Shown: positions 22,020-32,591, counted from the first letter of the stretch. The stretch: DNA of 64,000 nt from Periplaneta americana (GCF_040183065.1 NC_091123.1:109280821-109344820), one strand, 5' to 3'. Program-made: numbers and translations. Notes: generated by a model not told the origin, from the sequence alone.

Positions 22020-22966
22020 ATCAATAGGCAAGATGTTCTGTACACTAGGCCTATTATATGACTAATTGACTAATTCATGCATGTGACTTTTATTTCATAC
22101 TTCAGCTGTGATAATAAGCTATTTCACTGTAGGCCTACTTACATTTCTAACTAAAACATTAGGTACGTGTTTCTGTTTTACAGGTGTAGGCCTATGATAT
22201 GTGATATGGAAGCGAATAAATAATAATTGTTCATTTCTCGTCCACATCAAAGCAAATGTGTTTACAATGTAGGCCTAATGTAACGTCTTACACAGGCAGT
22301 GTTTTGTTAATAATAGTTAATACTAATAATTTTCTTTTCATCTGAACTATTACTACAATATACATTTGTATTTTTGTTCGCTCTATATGTTGTCAAATAA
22401 CTATACAACTACTTTAGTTACGGTATCAAATTGTTACAGTTTTCTTTCGTTTCATGTCAAACTAACGGTAACTAAGCTTGATTATTTCTTTAACGTGGTC
22501 GCTTTAAATGTTAATAAGATTTTTTCTTCATTTATCCATTCAGATTGATTTATAAGAGATACCAAACATATATATTAAACATTCAGCACTGTATAGTGCA
22601 GCCGTCTGCTAGCCGGTGCTTCTCCCAAAGCATGGCGGCGGACGCAAGCTTCAATTTGTCCCTACTCTAAACTTCTGCGCAGCCTCGGATGTAGGGGCTC
22701 GTATTTGACACGCTACTAATTTTAACATACTTTCGTAACGTTGAAGATCTACTTTTAGGAATAACTTTCTAAAATTACATGGCATACTATGTATAAACAT
22801 CGATCTTATTATGTTTCTGAGACTCATTCATTACATATTGATTAATTTAGATGTGTATGTTATTGTAAAGTACCTTTATGTCTTGCCAGAATATGAAATT
22901 CAAATTTTAAGTAGTTAGTGGTTTCTACGTACTCCGTATAGTCGATAAGTACTTTCCACTTTTTCT
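22019..22966. other. No gene recognised; cluster of TAGGCCTA octamers
   Basis: Four exact TAGGCCTA copies lie within 232 bases (22046, 22130, 22187, 22270), the densest cluster in the window. A GC-rich patch at 22600-22700 contains AAAGCATGGCGGCGGACGC. No coding frame can be supported. Confidence 0.6.
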
Positions 22967-23009
22967 TTGTGCTATACTGTTATGTTCCTTATTTTAACAG
23001 GAGGTCTTA

Positions 23010-23010
<1 letters not shown>

Positions 23011-23059
<49 letters not shown>
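23011..23059. repeat. (TAA)n microsatellite
   Basis: About 16 TAA units. Faces an (ATT)n array 130 bases away, so the two form a large inverted repeat by sequence. Confidence 0.95.
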
Positions 23060-23060
<1 letters not shown>

Positions 23061-23067
23061 GTGTCAC

Positions 23068-23170
23068 ATTCTTCTTACTCTGCAACTTAGGTCTCATTCA
23101 TTTAACACTTCTGGAATTAACGTCTTCTACCTTAGTTTTGGTCTTCCTATTGCTCTCTTTACTTTAGGTT
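23068..23170 (-). pseudogene. Possible LINE C-terminal scrap
   Basis: On the minus strand KVKRAIGRPKLR followed by a stop in place of Trp and then KTLIPEVLNE resembles the basic C-terminal GRP.KRW motif common at the end of LINE ORFs. It is followed on that strand directly by (TTA)n, as other LINE ends here are. Too short to be sure. Confidence 0.35.
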
Positions 23171-23184
23171 TTCAATTTACTATT

Positions 23185-23186
<2 letters not shown>

Positions 23187-23240
<54 letters not shown>
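23187..23240. repeat. (ATT)n microsatellite
   Basis: About 18 ATT units flanked by TACTATTAGT on the left and ATTAATAGTATT on the right, themselves near-inverted. Confidence 0.95.
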
Positions 23241-23241
<1 letters not shown>

Positions 23242-23336
23242 AGTATTTGAAATCTAAGATTTAGAGATGTGTGATATGAAATTGTAAACTAATCTAATTT
23301 ATATTGGGTACTGCTTCATATTTATTTTTCTTTTTT

Positions 23337-23573
23337 AATTATTTAACGAGGTTATATCAACTAGTCGGTTATTTAGTGTCTATGAATTGGTGGTGGCGTG
23401 ATAGTATTTGGTGAGATGAGACTGAGGACTCGCCATAGATTACCTAACGTTTGGAGAAAACCCCGGAAAAACGCAACCAGGTAATAAGCCCAAACGTGAC
23501 TCGAACCCACACCCGAGTGCAACTTCTGATCGGGAGGCAAACGCCTCAGCCGACTGAGCTACGCCGGTGGCTG
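23337..23573 (-). mobile_element. SINE family A
   Basis: Minus-strand head GCCACCGGCGTAGCTCAGTC (A box), B box GGGTTCGAGTCACG, then body CCGGGGTTTTCTCCAAACG, TAATCTATGGCGAGTCCTC and tail GATATAACCTCGTTAAATAA. The tail is at the left. Full length. Confidence 0.88.
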
Positions 23574-24735
23574 CTTAATGTTCATTACTAATTATATAAA
23601 TTTTGACTTTATCTTTTGAAATGTATTGATCAGTGTTTCTTGATTTTTCAGTTATAATATTACGTAGAAATTACTTTGCTGATAACGTGATTTTGAGACT
23701 AGCCTGTGTGTAAGATCTCTTTGTACATAGTATTAGTAATAAATGCAAAAATACTAGCCTACATATATTTCTATACAATATTCGTTTGTTGTCATTACTT
23801 TTCCGATCATGTAATAAATAATTTTTATGGCTTTGGTCATAAAAATAGGATTTTACAAAAATGCCTCGACTATGTTATGAAATTTGTCAGTCTATTGGCA
23901 TTAATCTCGTGCTGCCTGAGTTGTTATGGGCCTTATTTCGGCATTTGAAATAATTTCTGTAGATAAAGGAATCTGATCGCGACGATAAGCTTAGTAGAGT
24001 TGTAAAATTAATCTTGGCATTAGTACTGGATGTGTGTATTTCTAGGACATACTTTACTGTTTTTCCCCCTCCCTTTAGTTCAACCTCTCTTTCCTTCGAG
24101 AACATTAATGGGATTTGAATAAAACACATATATTAATGGAAACTTGTTATTCGGAAATTACGTATAGGAAATGAAACGTGCATTTTATCATTTAAATGGT
24201 TTTCATTTCAGCTTTAGTTTACATTGTAGATATCGATAAGCAAGATTTATTTTGGTATTGACCGAGGAGGGTCATTTGTTATTTGTTATTTTTCTCGGTA
24301 TTTTTGTTCTTTTTAAATTTCAGTTCAGTGCCCGCCCTTGTCTCCAGCGTAGTAACATATATCCTACTGCACAGGATCTGATCTTAAACAGATTGAGTGG
24401 AAGAGCAAGTGAGAGGGAGAGAATCTTAACTTTTACTGTTTTTCTCTCTTTATTTTTCTGCTGCTCCCTTTTCTCTCTCCTCTTCTATTTCGTCTCGACC
24501 TGTTCATACTTCTCTCCACATTATTTTATCATCACTGCCATCTTCGTCGTAGGTATCATAAGTATCAGCCAGCTTTCACACTGTTCATTTTTATTCAGAA
24601 TGGTATTTTGTTTCTCTATTTGTTCATTTCACGTCTAAGTAGGATGGAAGTGATTTAACTGTGCTGATCGAATGGGATAAAGAATACAAATAAATTAATA
24701 AAAATGTATTATGAATTTTGTAATTAAGTGCATGG
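23574..24735. other. No gene recognised
   Basis: Open frames at 23706-23948 (+), 23887-24129 (-) and 24252-24638 (+, 128 codons, rich in Phe/Ser/Leu from pyrimidine tracts) show no domain or motif. No terminal repeats or tRNA boxes. Confidence 0.5.
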
Positions 24736-24954
24736 TTAGGCTCGTTACACACTTGAAGAGATCTCGCTAGCGAGAAAGAGGCGAAGAGCCTTCCTCCACA
24801 CACTTAGCAAGTTCTCGCTATCACAGATCACACCTCGCTATGATTATCTATGCACTGTCTTCATGCAGAGAGTAATTTTCTGATTATAGAAATCACTCGT
24901 TGGGGGAAATATTACAGGTTATGTATTTACGTATATTGTCGTACTTCACAAATT

Positions 24955-25232
24955 ATGTACGATCGCTACTATGTTGAATCTGAATCTTCAGATGATGAGG
25001 AAATGGAGTTACATGAACGTATTTTGTTAATGAAAAGAAAAAGTAGGCTAGGCCTAAAATTAAAGCCAGAAATATCTGGAAATCGCATTGTATATCACGA
25101 AGATAAGGGCGAGTTTCGGTCACTGATTTTGATTTGGATGATGATACGTTTAGGCGTTATTTCAGATTGAATAGACCTCTGTTTTTTGCCATTCATGGTA
25201 TGATAGAAGATTCTTTACTATGTTCTGATTAA
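24955..25232 (+). pseudogene. PIF/Harbinger transposase, N-terminal fragment
   Basis: From ATG 24955: MYDRYYVESESSDDEEMELH, an acidic N-terminus, then RKSRLGLKLKPEISGNRIVY. After one frame change near 25105 it continues DFDLDDDTFRRYFRLNRPLF and FAIHGMIED, the conserved block (RRYFR.) before the helix-turn-helix of Harbinger nucleases, and then stops. The DDE catalytic domain is deleted. Confidence 0.8.
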
Positions 25233-25334
25233 AATTATGTAAACTGTTAAGACATATAGGTACATTATTTCAAATGTTATAATTAATACTGTTAAATCTC
25301 ATCAAAATAAAATATAGCGTAGCCATATTTGTTT

Positions 25335-25550
25335 TCAGATCATCTGATATTTGTCTCCGGATTTCTTGTTTAAGTTTCGTGTTTTTATAGTTTTCATCCT
25401 GTGTATCATATAAATAGACCTACGGGTGACATCGTACAAGTTCGATAAGTTTCTGACTGCAATTATCAGCCATCTTTCCTCATTTTCAATGAAAACAATA
25501 CAATTCATCGCCATCTGTGATATTACTTCTTCATCTTTTTCTACATTCAA
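25335..25550 (-). pseudogene. MADF-type DNA-binding partner protein, fragment
   Basis: On the minus strand ENEERWLIIAVRNLSNLYDV matches the opening of a MADF/Myb-SANT-like domain. A single frame change then gives YLYDTQDENYKNTKLKQEIR and RQISDDLK, the rest of the domain (LYD...YKN..LK...W/R.I). PIF/Harbinger elements encode such a protein beside the transposase, where it helps nuclear import and end binding. Here it is antisense to the transposase and broken. Confidence 0.7.
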
Positions 25551-25764
25551 TCGTCGTAAAGAGTATAAATGTCAAATATCTTTGATAAATGTGTCAAAAT
25601 TCGCTGATCTACCGATTTCAGCGAGAAACTCGCTCGAGGTTTTCGCCTCGAACGAGAATCTCTTAGTGTGTGGACGTCCATTTGAATCCATGTTATCAAT
25701 ATTTCAATTTTTTCGCAACACATTTCTCGCTAACGAGATCTCTTCAAGTGTGTAACGGGCCTTA

Positions 25765-26284
25765 GAAAATTAGGCGGGAAGTCTGCGTAGTTTGGTAACA
25801 GCGCTTCGCCGGCTTTCGTACGGAAGTAGCTAGACCTACTCTCTCAGTCTCAACAGCTGAGTTCAATCTCTTAATTACTTCAGTAGACTCGCCAAACTTC
25901 ATAATGACAAGAAATAACGATACACATTGATCTTTTTATTTAATTTGCAAGAAGACCGTTCACTTTATTGAAAACTGCAAAGGGATAAATAATTCATCAG
26001 TTTTTCTAATAAGAGGAGTAAAAATCAGGATCGTACGCATAGTAATATTGATTCAAACAGTGTTAACATAGAGGGGAAAAATATTTTCTTCTGAGAAAAG
26101 TATTTATTTCAGACTCGTATCGTGTTAGATTTTTTTTTATTGTACTCTATCCAAGGAATAAAGTGTTAACTCTCCTTAGTTACATTACTCCCACCCTGTA
26201 TTACATGTTCGTTAACATATTGTTTCTATCACCATGATCATGGTCATGATCATCGTCATCATCATGATATTGTCGTCGATCTAT
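25765..26284. other. No gene recognised
   Basis: A GC-richer patch at 25770-25880 (GCGGGAAGTCTGCGTAG) is unexplained. An ATC-rich, partly palindromic run (CATGATCATGGTCATGATCA) lies at 26232-26275. Confidence 0.5.
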
Positions 26285-26545
26285 TGTTCACCATTATAGT
26301 CAGAGAGTTTGAGTTTCACGGGTTCAAACCCGTCGAGGACGATGGATTTTAAATGGAAATAAAATCCATATACTGGCTTCCTCCGAGAGGAAAACAAAGC
26401 CTTGTGTCCAGTGGTGTAGATTTGCAACACGTGTGAAACCCCTGCCCCTGATAGAGGAATTTAGGTAAAATTTTGTTTGTAATTTCTTGTCCAAGTCAAA
26501 ATTTGGAGGTTGCAAAATGGGCCTATGGTATGGCTTAATTACTGG
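26285..26545 (+). mobile_element. SINE-like repeat with B box
   Basis: B-box-like CACGGGTTCAAACCCGTCG, then a GC-richer body with AAATAAAATCCATATACTGG, CTTCCTCCGAGAGG and AAACCCCTGCCCCTGATAG, ending near CTTAATTACTGGTGGGC. The A box is not clear. No second copy in the window. Confidence 0.5.
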
Positions 26546-26765
26546 TGGGCTTATCCCTCCTCAACCTCTTAATCCATATTATTTTGATAACCATAGATAT
26601 CTTCTCCTTACTCTGCAAGAATTATATGCGAAAGCAGGCATTGTATAGAGTGCGGCAGTGGGATATGACGATTTTCATAGCCCTGTTGTGGGGCACTCAG
26701 GACAAATTAAAAGGAAACACATATACTGGAAGTAATCTAGTATAATGCAGTTTATTAATGTCCGA

Positions 26766-26978
26766 TTATTTTTTAAAAACTACATTTCGTAAGTAGCCTT
26801 CAGGGCAACGAATACATTCCTGCAATCTGCTATGAAAATTCTGCATAACTCGCCCCAACAAAACAGGCTCGATGGCACTAATTTCTTTCCTTATGTTTCG
26901 TTTCAGCTGGATGATGGTGCGGGGCTTATTGCGATACACCCTACTTTTGAAATAACCCCATGGGAAATAATCACACAC
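26766..26978 (-). pseudogene. Mariner transposase C-terminus, left arm
   Basis: Reads DYFPWGYFKSRVYRNKPRTI, QLKRNIRKEISAIEPVLLGR, VMQNFHSRLQECIR. This is the stretch that follows the third catalytic Asp in mariner transposases. Open for 70 codons and ending near the terminal repeat. Confidence 0.85.
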
Positions 26979-27031
26979 GGCTCATGGTTCCATGAACTGC
27001 CTGCGAAACATGTTTCCAGTACGAATAATTT

Positions 27032-27293
27032 CACAATTTAGAGACATTGCCTGGCCGTCAAGATCTCCTAACCTGACTGCAGCTGATTACTTCCTATAGG
27101 GTTATCTCAAACGTAGGGTGTATCGCAACAAGCTCCGCACCATCATCCAACTGAAACAAAACATAAGGAACGAAATTAGTGCCATCGAACCTGTTTTGTT
27201 GGGGCGAGTTATGCAGAACTTTCATAGCAGATTGCAGGAATGTATTCGTTGCCGTGGAATCTACTTACAAAAGGTAGTTTTTTTTAAGTAATC
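27032..27293 (+). pseudogene. Mariner transposase C-terminus, right arm
   Basis: Reads FRDIAWPSRSPNLTAADYF with the third catalytic Asp of the DDD triad, a TAG where Trp is expected, then GYLKRRVYRNKLRTIIQLK and QNIRNEISAIEPVLLGRVMQ. Extends slightly further upstream in the gene than the left arm. Confidence 0.85.
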
Positions 27294-27408
27294 AGACTTT
27301 AATAAATTGCATTGTACTATGTTACTTCCAGTATATGTGCTTCCTTTTAATTAATCCTGAGTGTCACACAACAGGGCTATGAAAACCGTCATATACCACG
27401 CCGCACCC

Positions 27409-28191
27409 TATATTACTACTTTAAAACTGCTGTGATATATGCAACTCTGGAGCTTACAACATTTTTGCGAAATTCGCAGTCTGTGATGCTTGATATATAA
27501 ATCTAATGCCTTTCGCAGCTTGCTTCTATCAGTTCTTTCCGCACTGTACCAGTAGGAAATTATGTTCTGAAACATAGTCTACCGTATCGTTTCGTTTCTA
27601 ATTTGATCAGCCTTGCGGACGTAGTTCATAGAGCCAAGACGTTATCGATTGAACGGTCTTGGTTCGGTTTCCACCGAAGTTAAGGTCTTGTTTTTCTTGT
27701 CATTACATCCCGAACTACTTTTAAGAAACACGGAGCCAAGTATCCAATGGGTCAATAAGTGTCTATGTCACTGATGCTTACTATGTGATCCGTGAGACTC
27801 GTGTGGCTCACCAACTGAATACAGATGCATTTACATTCTTCATTTCAGTATACAGTGATTAATTAGTTCTTTTACGAACAGAAATGTAGGCATTAACATA
27901 TTTCCAAATCTTATAAGCGGAATAAAAGCAGTGTACACTGTATTATGATATCGCCACTGGTCCTTTACCTCATTCCTAAATTTACACAGATGTCACAGAT
28001 CTTTTAGTTCGATGTTGGGAAGCCTCGTCAAAATAAAACTCATACAGTTCTGGATTGATAGTTGTGGGGGAGGTACTGTGTACGAACGAACGAAGAATGC
28101 TTAGTTTGTGGTGAGGAGTTGCAGGATACCCTAGATCATATAGGTATACACAGATTGCTCGACCTTACCTGTAGGCTTTGATGGTAACAAC
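27409..28191. other. No gene; possible tRNA-like fragment at 27580-27800
   Basis: CGGTCTTGGTTCGGTTTCC near 27654 resembles a B box and the following 100 bases are GC-richer than the flanks, which would fit a SINE of unknown family. Around 28108 a short frame reads CLVCGEELQDTLDHIG, reminiscent of a zinc-knuckle at a LINE C-terminus, but too short to call. Confidence 0.35.
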
Positions 28192-28229
28192 TTGTAGCTA
28201 GAATACAATATACTGAGTAAATGAAACTA

Positions 28230-28773
28230 CAATAGTCGATAATGTAAAGGGTTCTTGCCGAGCTACTGACATTTGAGTTATGTTCGTCTCCTGCATCTTG
28301 TCAGCTAAAATTGCTAGCTTGTCCAAACTATCCTCTTCTCTGCAACGCAAGGACATTGTAATAGTGGGTGCTAGTTGTGCTAAGAAGAGTGACTTGAGGA
28401 CTTCTTCACCTAAATGACCGGAAGCTAAACTTCTGAGCTCTTGTAGATAGTGGGACGGTCGTTTCTCTCCTATAGGTATGCCGCTCAATAATCTATTGAG
28501 TCTTTTGTTGATTGGTTCAGCAAAAGCGGCAATGATACGTGTTTTAATAGCGTCATACCTGCCCGTGGCTGGTGGAGATTTAATTAAATCAGCTATAATT
28601 GGAATAAACGTATGATCAGCGTTACTTACTATATATTGGAATTTTGCTTGATCTCGAGTAATCCCTGCGAACCTGAGAGCATTTCCCACTACTGCAAACC
28701 ACAGATCTGGATCGTCCTTGTAGAATGGAGGAGGCTTCTCAATACGTTGTGCACACACAAGAAACTCTGTCAC
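28230..28773 (-). pseudogene. Gag N-terminal region fused to LTR end
   Basis: Structural protein of the element's particle. From ATG 28773 (50 bases after the primer site) it reads RIEKPPPFYKDDPDLWFAVV, RFAGITRDQAKFQYIVSNAD, PPATGRYDAIKTRIIAAFAE, NKRLNRLLSGIPIGEKRPSH and YLQELRSLASGHLGEEVLKS, a typical Gypsy capsid domain. It stays open for 191 codons, passes the deletion junction and ends inside the LTR remnant (VSFTQYIVF, then TAG at 28198-28200 region). No zinc knuckle remains. Confidence 0.85.
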
Positions 28774-28822
28774 CAGTACTAGTTGGTAAAGAACTTTGCT
28801 CTGTATCTTCGTGTGTGTTCAT

Positions 28823-28840
28823 ATCACGTCGGGGTCACCA
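28823..28840 (-). promoter_or_regulatory. tRNA-Trp primer binding site
   Basis: On the minus strand TGGTGACCCCGACGTGAT, 18 bases complementary to the 3' end of insect tRNA-Trp including CCA. It lies two bases inside the LTR end, where minus-strand cDNA synthesis would be primed. Confidence 0.85.
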
Positions 28841-28842
28841 AA

Positions 28843-29075
28843 TTGTAGCTAGAATACAATATACTGAGTAAATGAAACTCAAGAACAGTTTTATTTCTCC
28901 TCAGAAAGATACAAATTAATTAACAACAAAACCGTTGCCAAGGAGAGCTGAATTTCCATAGCCCACTCCGTTGTATCGTGAACATAGACGTAGGCCAGTT
29001 GTGACTGCAGAACTCATATCCCTACAAACTTTTGTCAGTTGCTGCCATCTAGTTGTTACATAAGGAGTCACGTCG
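28843..29075 (-). repeat. 5' LTR of the Gypsy-type element
   Basis: Inner end TTGTAGCTAGAATACAATAT is certain because it is repeated at 28192. A minus-strand AATAAA (28890-28895) lies near the 3' end of the LTR, as expected of a polyadenylation signal. The outer end is inferred. Confidence 0.7.
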
Positions 29076-29269
29076 CAACTCTCATAACTCCCGTTTGAAT
29101 TGCATTAGCGACTGTACTGCCGTCTCATGTTCATTTACGGCGGACGGGTGGCGATCCTGGCGGTTGTTCTCTTCAAAGTGCTACCGATTTTAACATAGGG
29201 ATGAGCAATATGTTAAATATGTGATCTGAGAGAATACAGACGCGTACAGTCGAATCGTCATAGGCCTTC

Positions 29270-30051
29270 AAAGAAAGAAAACTGATAATTTTTAGTTACA
29301 AAAAGTGAAAGTCTCTTAGAGAAATAGCAAAAATTATGAATAGGAGTCATGCAACTGGACAGTGTATTATCAATAGATGCAAAAATACACACAGCATTGA
29401 AAATAAAGCAAAAATAAGCAGAAACATTTTCAACCCAAGAGAGGAACTTTGGATAATAAGACAAGTAAAGAAAAGACCAATGATTAGTGCTCCAAAACTT
29501 GATGTGATGGCTGAGGAACATACAAACAAGGAACTCATTCTGAAAGTATTCGAATTATTTCAAGAAAAAGTAATATACATGAAAGAATAGCTAGACACAA
29601 ACCATTTGTTAACAAAATTAATAGGAAGTAGAGGTTTAACTTCCTTAAGGAGCATATTGGAAAAGATTTCGACTTCTGGAAGACAGTTATTTTTGCTGAT
29701 GAGAGAGAAAGTACAATCTTTTTGGATGAGGTGGGAAGATGACTGTCTGGTGGAAAGGAAATGAGGAGATGAAACCTGCTATATTATTGTCCAAAAGTAC
29801 TCGAGACACCTCCACAGTCACCAGACTTAAATGCCATTGAAAATCTATGGCGTCACTTAGAAGTAGCAATAAGAAAACATAACATTTCGAACAAAATTGA
29901 TCTAAAAACTGCTTTACGCGAAGAATGGGAGAACATTAGTCCATTTTACTGTGAAAAAATGATGCGATCTATGCCTAGCCGTTTAAGAGCTGTCCTACAA
30001 ATTACTGTATTAATGTTTTTGAAATTAACTTGTAATACCACAGATTTTTAA
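29270..30051 (+). pseudogene. Tc1-like transposase with internal deletion
   Basis: N-terminal part SLREIAKIMNRSHATGQCII, KNTHSIENKAKISRN, EELWIIRQVKKRPMISAPKL, then EHIGKDFDFWKTVIFADERE-like sequence in shifted frame with the first catalytic Asp, and MTVWWKGNEEMKPA. The next segment is missing. It resumes with PPQSPDLNAIENLWRHLEVA (third catalytic residue Glu), IRKHNISNKIDLKTALREEW, YCEKMMRSMPSRLRAVLQI. The second Asp is deleted and there are several frame changes. No terminal repeats found. A different Tc1 lineage from the 1954-3606 copy. Confidence 0.8.
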
Positions 30052-30246
30052 GAAACTTATAGAAGTGTGTGAGTTTTATTTTGACCTGTTTCATGTACTT
30101 CTACAAATAAGTAATTAGTTTGCTTTGTAATTATAAGAAATGAGTTTATTTTTTTTACTTCATTATAGCAAAGTATTATTACTTAAGTCAGAACCTAGGC
30201 CAAACTAAGTTAAACTTTTTTTTTTCGTAATGATAATCCGTACAAA

Positions 30247-30560
30247 TTATAGTCCACAAAAGTTTTCAGCCCATCTCTTCATTGGGCGTCCAGTTGATCT
30301 CCTGCCTCTAGGTTGGTAATGCAGGATTGCACGAGAGGTCCTAGTCCTAGACAAACGCCTCACATGATGACGCCAGTTATCTTGATAATGACATATGTCT
30401 GCTAGTATAGCGTTAATTTGAAGTTCCTGTAAGATGTCTTCATTTCTTTTATGGTCCCTCTTAGTATAGCCAGCTGTTCGGCGCATGAATCTCATTTCAC
30501 TAGCTGTAATTCTACTTGCGTCACGTTTCGTTAGAGTCCATGCTTCACTTCGCTTAATGA
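30247..30560 (-). pseudogene. LINE ORF C-terminal fragment
   Basis: Minus strand: WTLTKRDASRITASEMRFMR, RTAGYTKRDHKRNEDILQEL, DNWRHHVRRLSRTRTSRAIL and GRRSTGRPMKRWAENFCG, then stop. This is the C-terminal region after the reverse transcriptase of a non-LTR family also represented by the relic at 18735-19860 (EMKFLRNIAGYNLLDKKR). Uninterrupted but lacks RT. Confidence 0.8.
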
Positions 30561-31895
30561 TAATAAAAATTAAAAGTTGTTCCTAGTATATGAGTTTCAC
30601 TTTGACTCACTGTATGTGACCGACACGTGGTTTGGAATTTATGAAAATCCGATAGCTTTTCACCGAAGGATAGATTTTCTACAAGTACTTCAATTTAATC
30701 TGAAAATATTATTCCATTTCAGTCTCATTGCCACGTCTTCACTACCAAATATCAGCAATTCTGAACAAGGAAACGGAAACTAAATAAAGATCCCTTAGAA
30801 GTTTTGAAGTATCGATATCAGTATTCCCATAATATTCAATAATAATATTTAAGAGATCTTGGCCTTAAATAGAACTCGAAAAGGAAGCCATGACTTTATA
30901 AATGAAGTTGCTGGACTAAAGCAGAAATCTGTAATTTTATACAATTGCAAATTGGCAGTTTTTTCAACTTACAGTATGAAAAAATGTAAGCAAAGACCAT
31001 AAAATTGTAAAACAAACATCGAATTATGATCCCAAAGGATAGCGAGATGTGGGCAGTCACTGGTTAATATAAGAGAATATTATTCAGTGTGTGTAAAGAA
31101 TCATCATTCTCTCTCCAACGTGACATTGATGCAATTGCAAAGTGGTCTGGAGTATTCATTGACAGTAAACCATATTACATTTTCACAAGCATATGGATTC
31201 AATCATGCAATCAGAATGTTGGGAATAATAGATCAGTAACTTATTCTTTCTCCTCTACGTCTGATTCTTTCTTCAAATATTCTACTATTCATTAGTTAGA
31301 TAGAAACTCGAATGTGCATCATTCATAATCTGTAATTCTGTTACAACTGATTGGGCTAAATTAGAAAGTATCCTAATAAAATTAATATCCTTATGTTCAT
31401 ACATATTTATGACCAGTAACTCCGATTACAGCTGTGAGAAAAACTGTGACTACTTTAATTGTTGAAGCTTACAGTTTCCAGACACTATGAACTCTGTTAT
31501 TTGTTTTAATTCAGGGTCAGGTGATATAACCTATGATTCTTTTATAAGCTATGTTAGCTTTCGTGTCCCATGAAAGGCATGAGAGCTCACAAACTTTTCT
31601 ATAATCTAATTGGAATTCTAATCTCATCCTTCAGTCTCCAGATGTATTAAAATGTCAGCATGCACAGCAATGAATTCGATTCATTCATTGTATAGACTTA
31701 CTTCTATGAACTTGAAAATATTTACCATTAATATTATTGTTGGTTCTTAATTTTCCATTATTATTGTTTTTCTTGCATTTATTAACGTATTTTAATTTCA
31801 TCAATTTAATATATTATATGTTACAGTCAGAGGCCTACTTGTATAAAATTTGTCATAATCATTATAATTTTTATTGTTTTCAATTTATTGTATTA
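30561..31895. other. No gene recognised
   Basis: AT-rich. Open frames of 68-72 codons at 30577, 31089 and 31737 carry no motif. No repeats with recognisable ends. Confidence 0.55.
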
Positions 31896-32591
31896 CTAGC
31901 TGTACCCGTGCGCTCCGCTTCACTTGTTAGAAATAAATATAAAGTAATTACATAATTAAAATAGGACATCTGGTCCAGGGAACATTCGTGTTTGATAGAA
32001 GGATAAATCGTTTAATATGTCACTTATTTTAAATTGTATTTAAATAATTAAAATGCAGTCATTTTGGTCCAGAGACCACTCATTTAGTGCAATGATAATT
32101 CCTTTAACGTATTTCTTAATTGTTATTGCATGCAAATAATTAAAATACTGTATGATCATTTGGTTCAGAGAACATCCGTTTTTGGTGCAATTTGGTCCCA
32201 TCAAAATTTTGCTTGGAAGGAAACGTATCGGAAATCATTTTTAAAGAAACTTCTGTTATGCAACATTTTTCACAACAATTAAGGGAGATATTTCGATTTA
32301 TTTAATTCAAGCCTCCTTATAACCTCCCTTTTAAATAAAGTATTTTGAATGCCATACAGCCTAAAATCTAAGTTACAACGAACTTAATTTATATTTCAAT
32401 TTTCATATAAATCGGTTCACCCATTATCGCGTGAAAAGGTAACAGACAGACAGACAGACATACAAACAAAAATTAAAAAAAAAGCGATTTTCGGTTTCAG
32501 GATGGTTAATTATACATGTTAACACCAATTATTTTTGGAAAATCCAAAATTACCAGAAAAATTTTGGCTACAGATTTATTATTAGTATAGA
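31896..32591 (-). mobile_element. Helitron, non-autonomous, about 0.7 kb
   Basis: On the minus strand it starts TCTATACTAATAATAAATCT at 32591, runs through ACCTTTTCACGCGATAATGG, and ends GCGGAGCGCACGGGTACAG then CTAG at 31896. The preceding base is A and the next T, the A|T insertion site of Helitrons, and there is no target duplication. A small hairpin (GTG...CAC) lies just before CTAG. No Rep/helicase coding. Confidence 0.85.

Larger units (their letters stand above)
24739..25761 (+). mobile_element. PIF/Harbinger element, internally deleted
   Basis: Terminal inverted repeats agree at about 37 of 39 positions: GGCTCGTTACACACTTGAAG then AGATCTCGCTAGCGAGAAA at the left, GGCCCGTTACACACTTGAAG then AGATCTCGTTAGCGAGAAA from the right. 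Both ends abut TTA (24736-24738, 25762-25764), the 3-bp target of PIF/Harbinger. The element keeps the start of the transposase on the plus strand and a MADF-type gene fragment on the minus strand, with most of the DDE nuclease gone. Near-perfect ends suggest recent movement using another copy's proteins. Confidence 0.92.
26648..27408. mobile_element. Inverted dimer of a mariner 3' half
   Basis: Ends GAGTGCGGC (left) and GGGTGCGGC (from the right) lie inside TA dinucleotides (26646-26647, 27409-27410). Both arms, about 340-360 bp each, carry the same terminal repeat and transposase C-terminus pointing to their own outer end, so the element is a near-palindrome with a centre of roughly 70-80 bp. 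Shared phrases include TTTTCATAGCCCTGTTGTG and CACATATACTGGAAGTAA. It has no N-terminal or central transposase and depends on another copy for movement. Confidence 0.88.
28192..29075 (-). mobile_element. Gypsy-type LTR retrotransposon, collapsed
   Basis: On the minus strand: a 5' LTR of about 231 bp (28843-29075), a tRNA-Trp primer binding site, a gag start, then only the last 37 bp of the 3' LTR (28192-28228), identical to the end of the 5' LTR (28843-28879). Flanking CAAC/CAACT at 28188-28192 and 29076-29080 is a plausible target duplication. All of pol and most of the 3' LTR are missing. The tRNA-Trp primer is typical of the CsRn1/Kabuki branch of Gypsy elements. The LTR outer boundary is inferred from the duplication and is less certain than the inner one. 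Confidence 0.82.

Noticed and set aside
23011..23240. (TAA)n facing (ATT)n as a foldback element
   Set aside because: The inverted relation is explained by two simple repeats; the sequence between and outside them is not palindromic.
28108..28165. CLVCGEELQDTLDHIG, zinc-knuckle-like
   Set aside because: Sixteen residues with no extension on either side; could be a LINE scrap or chance.
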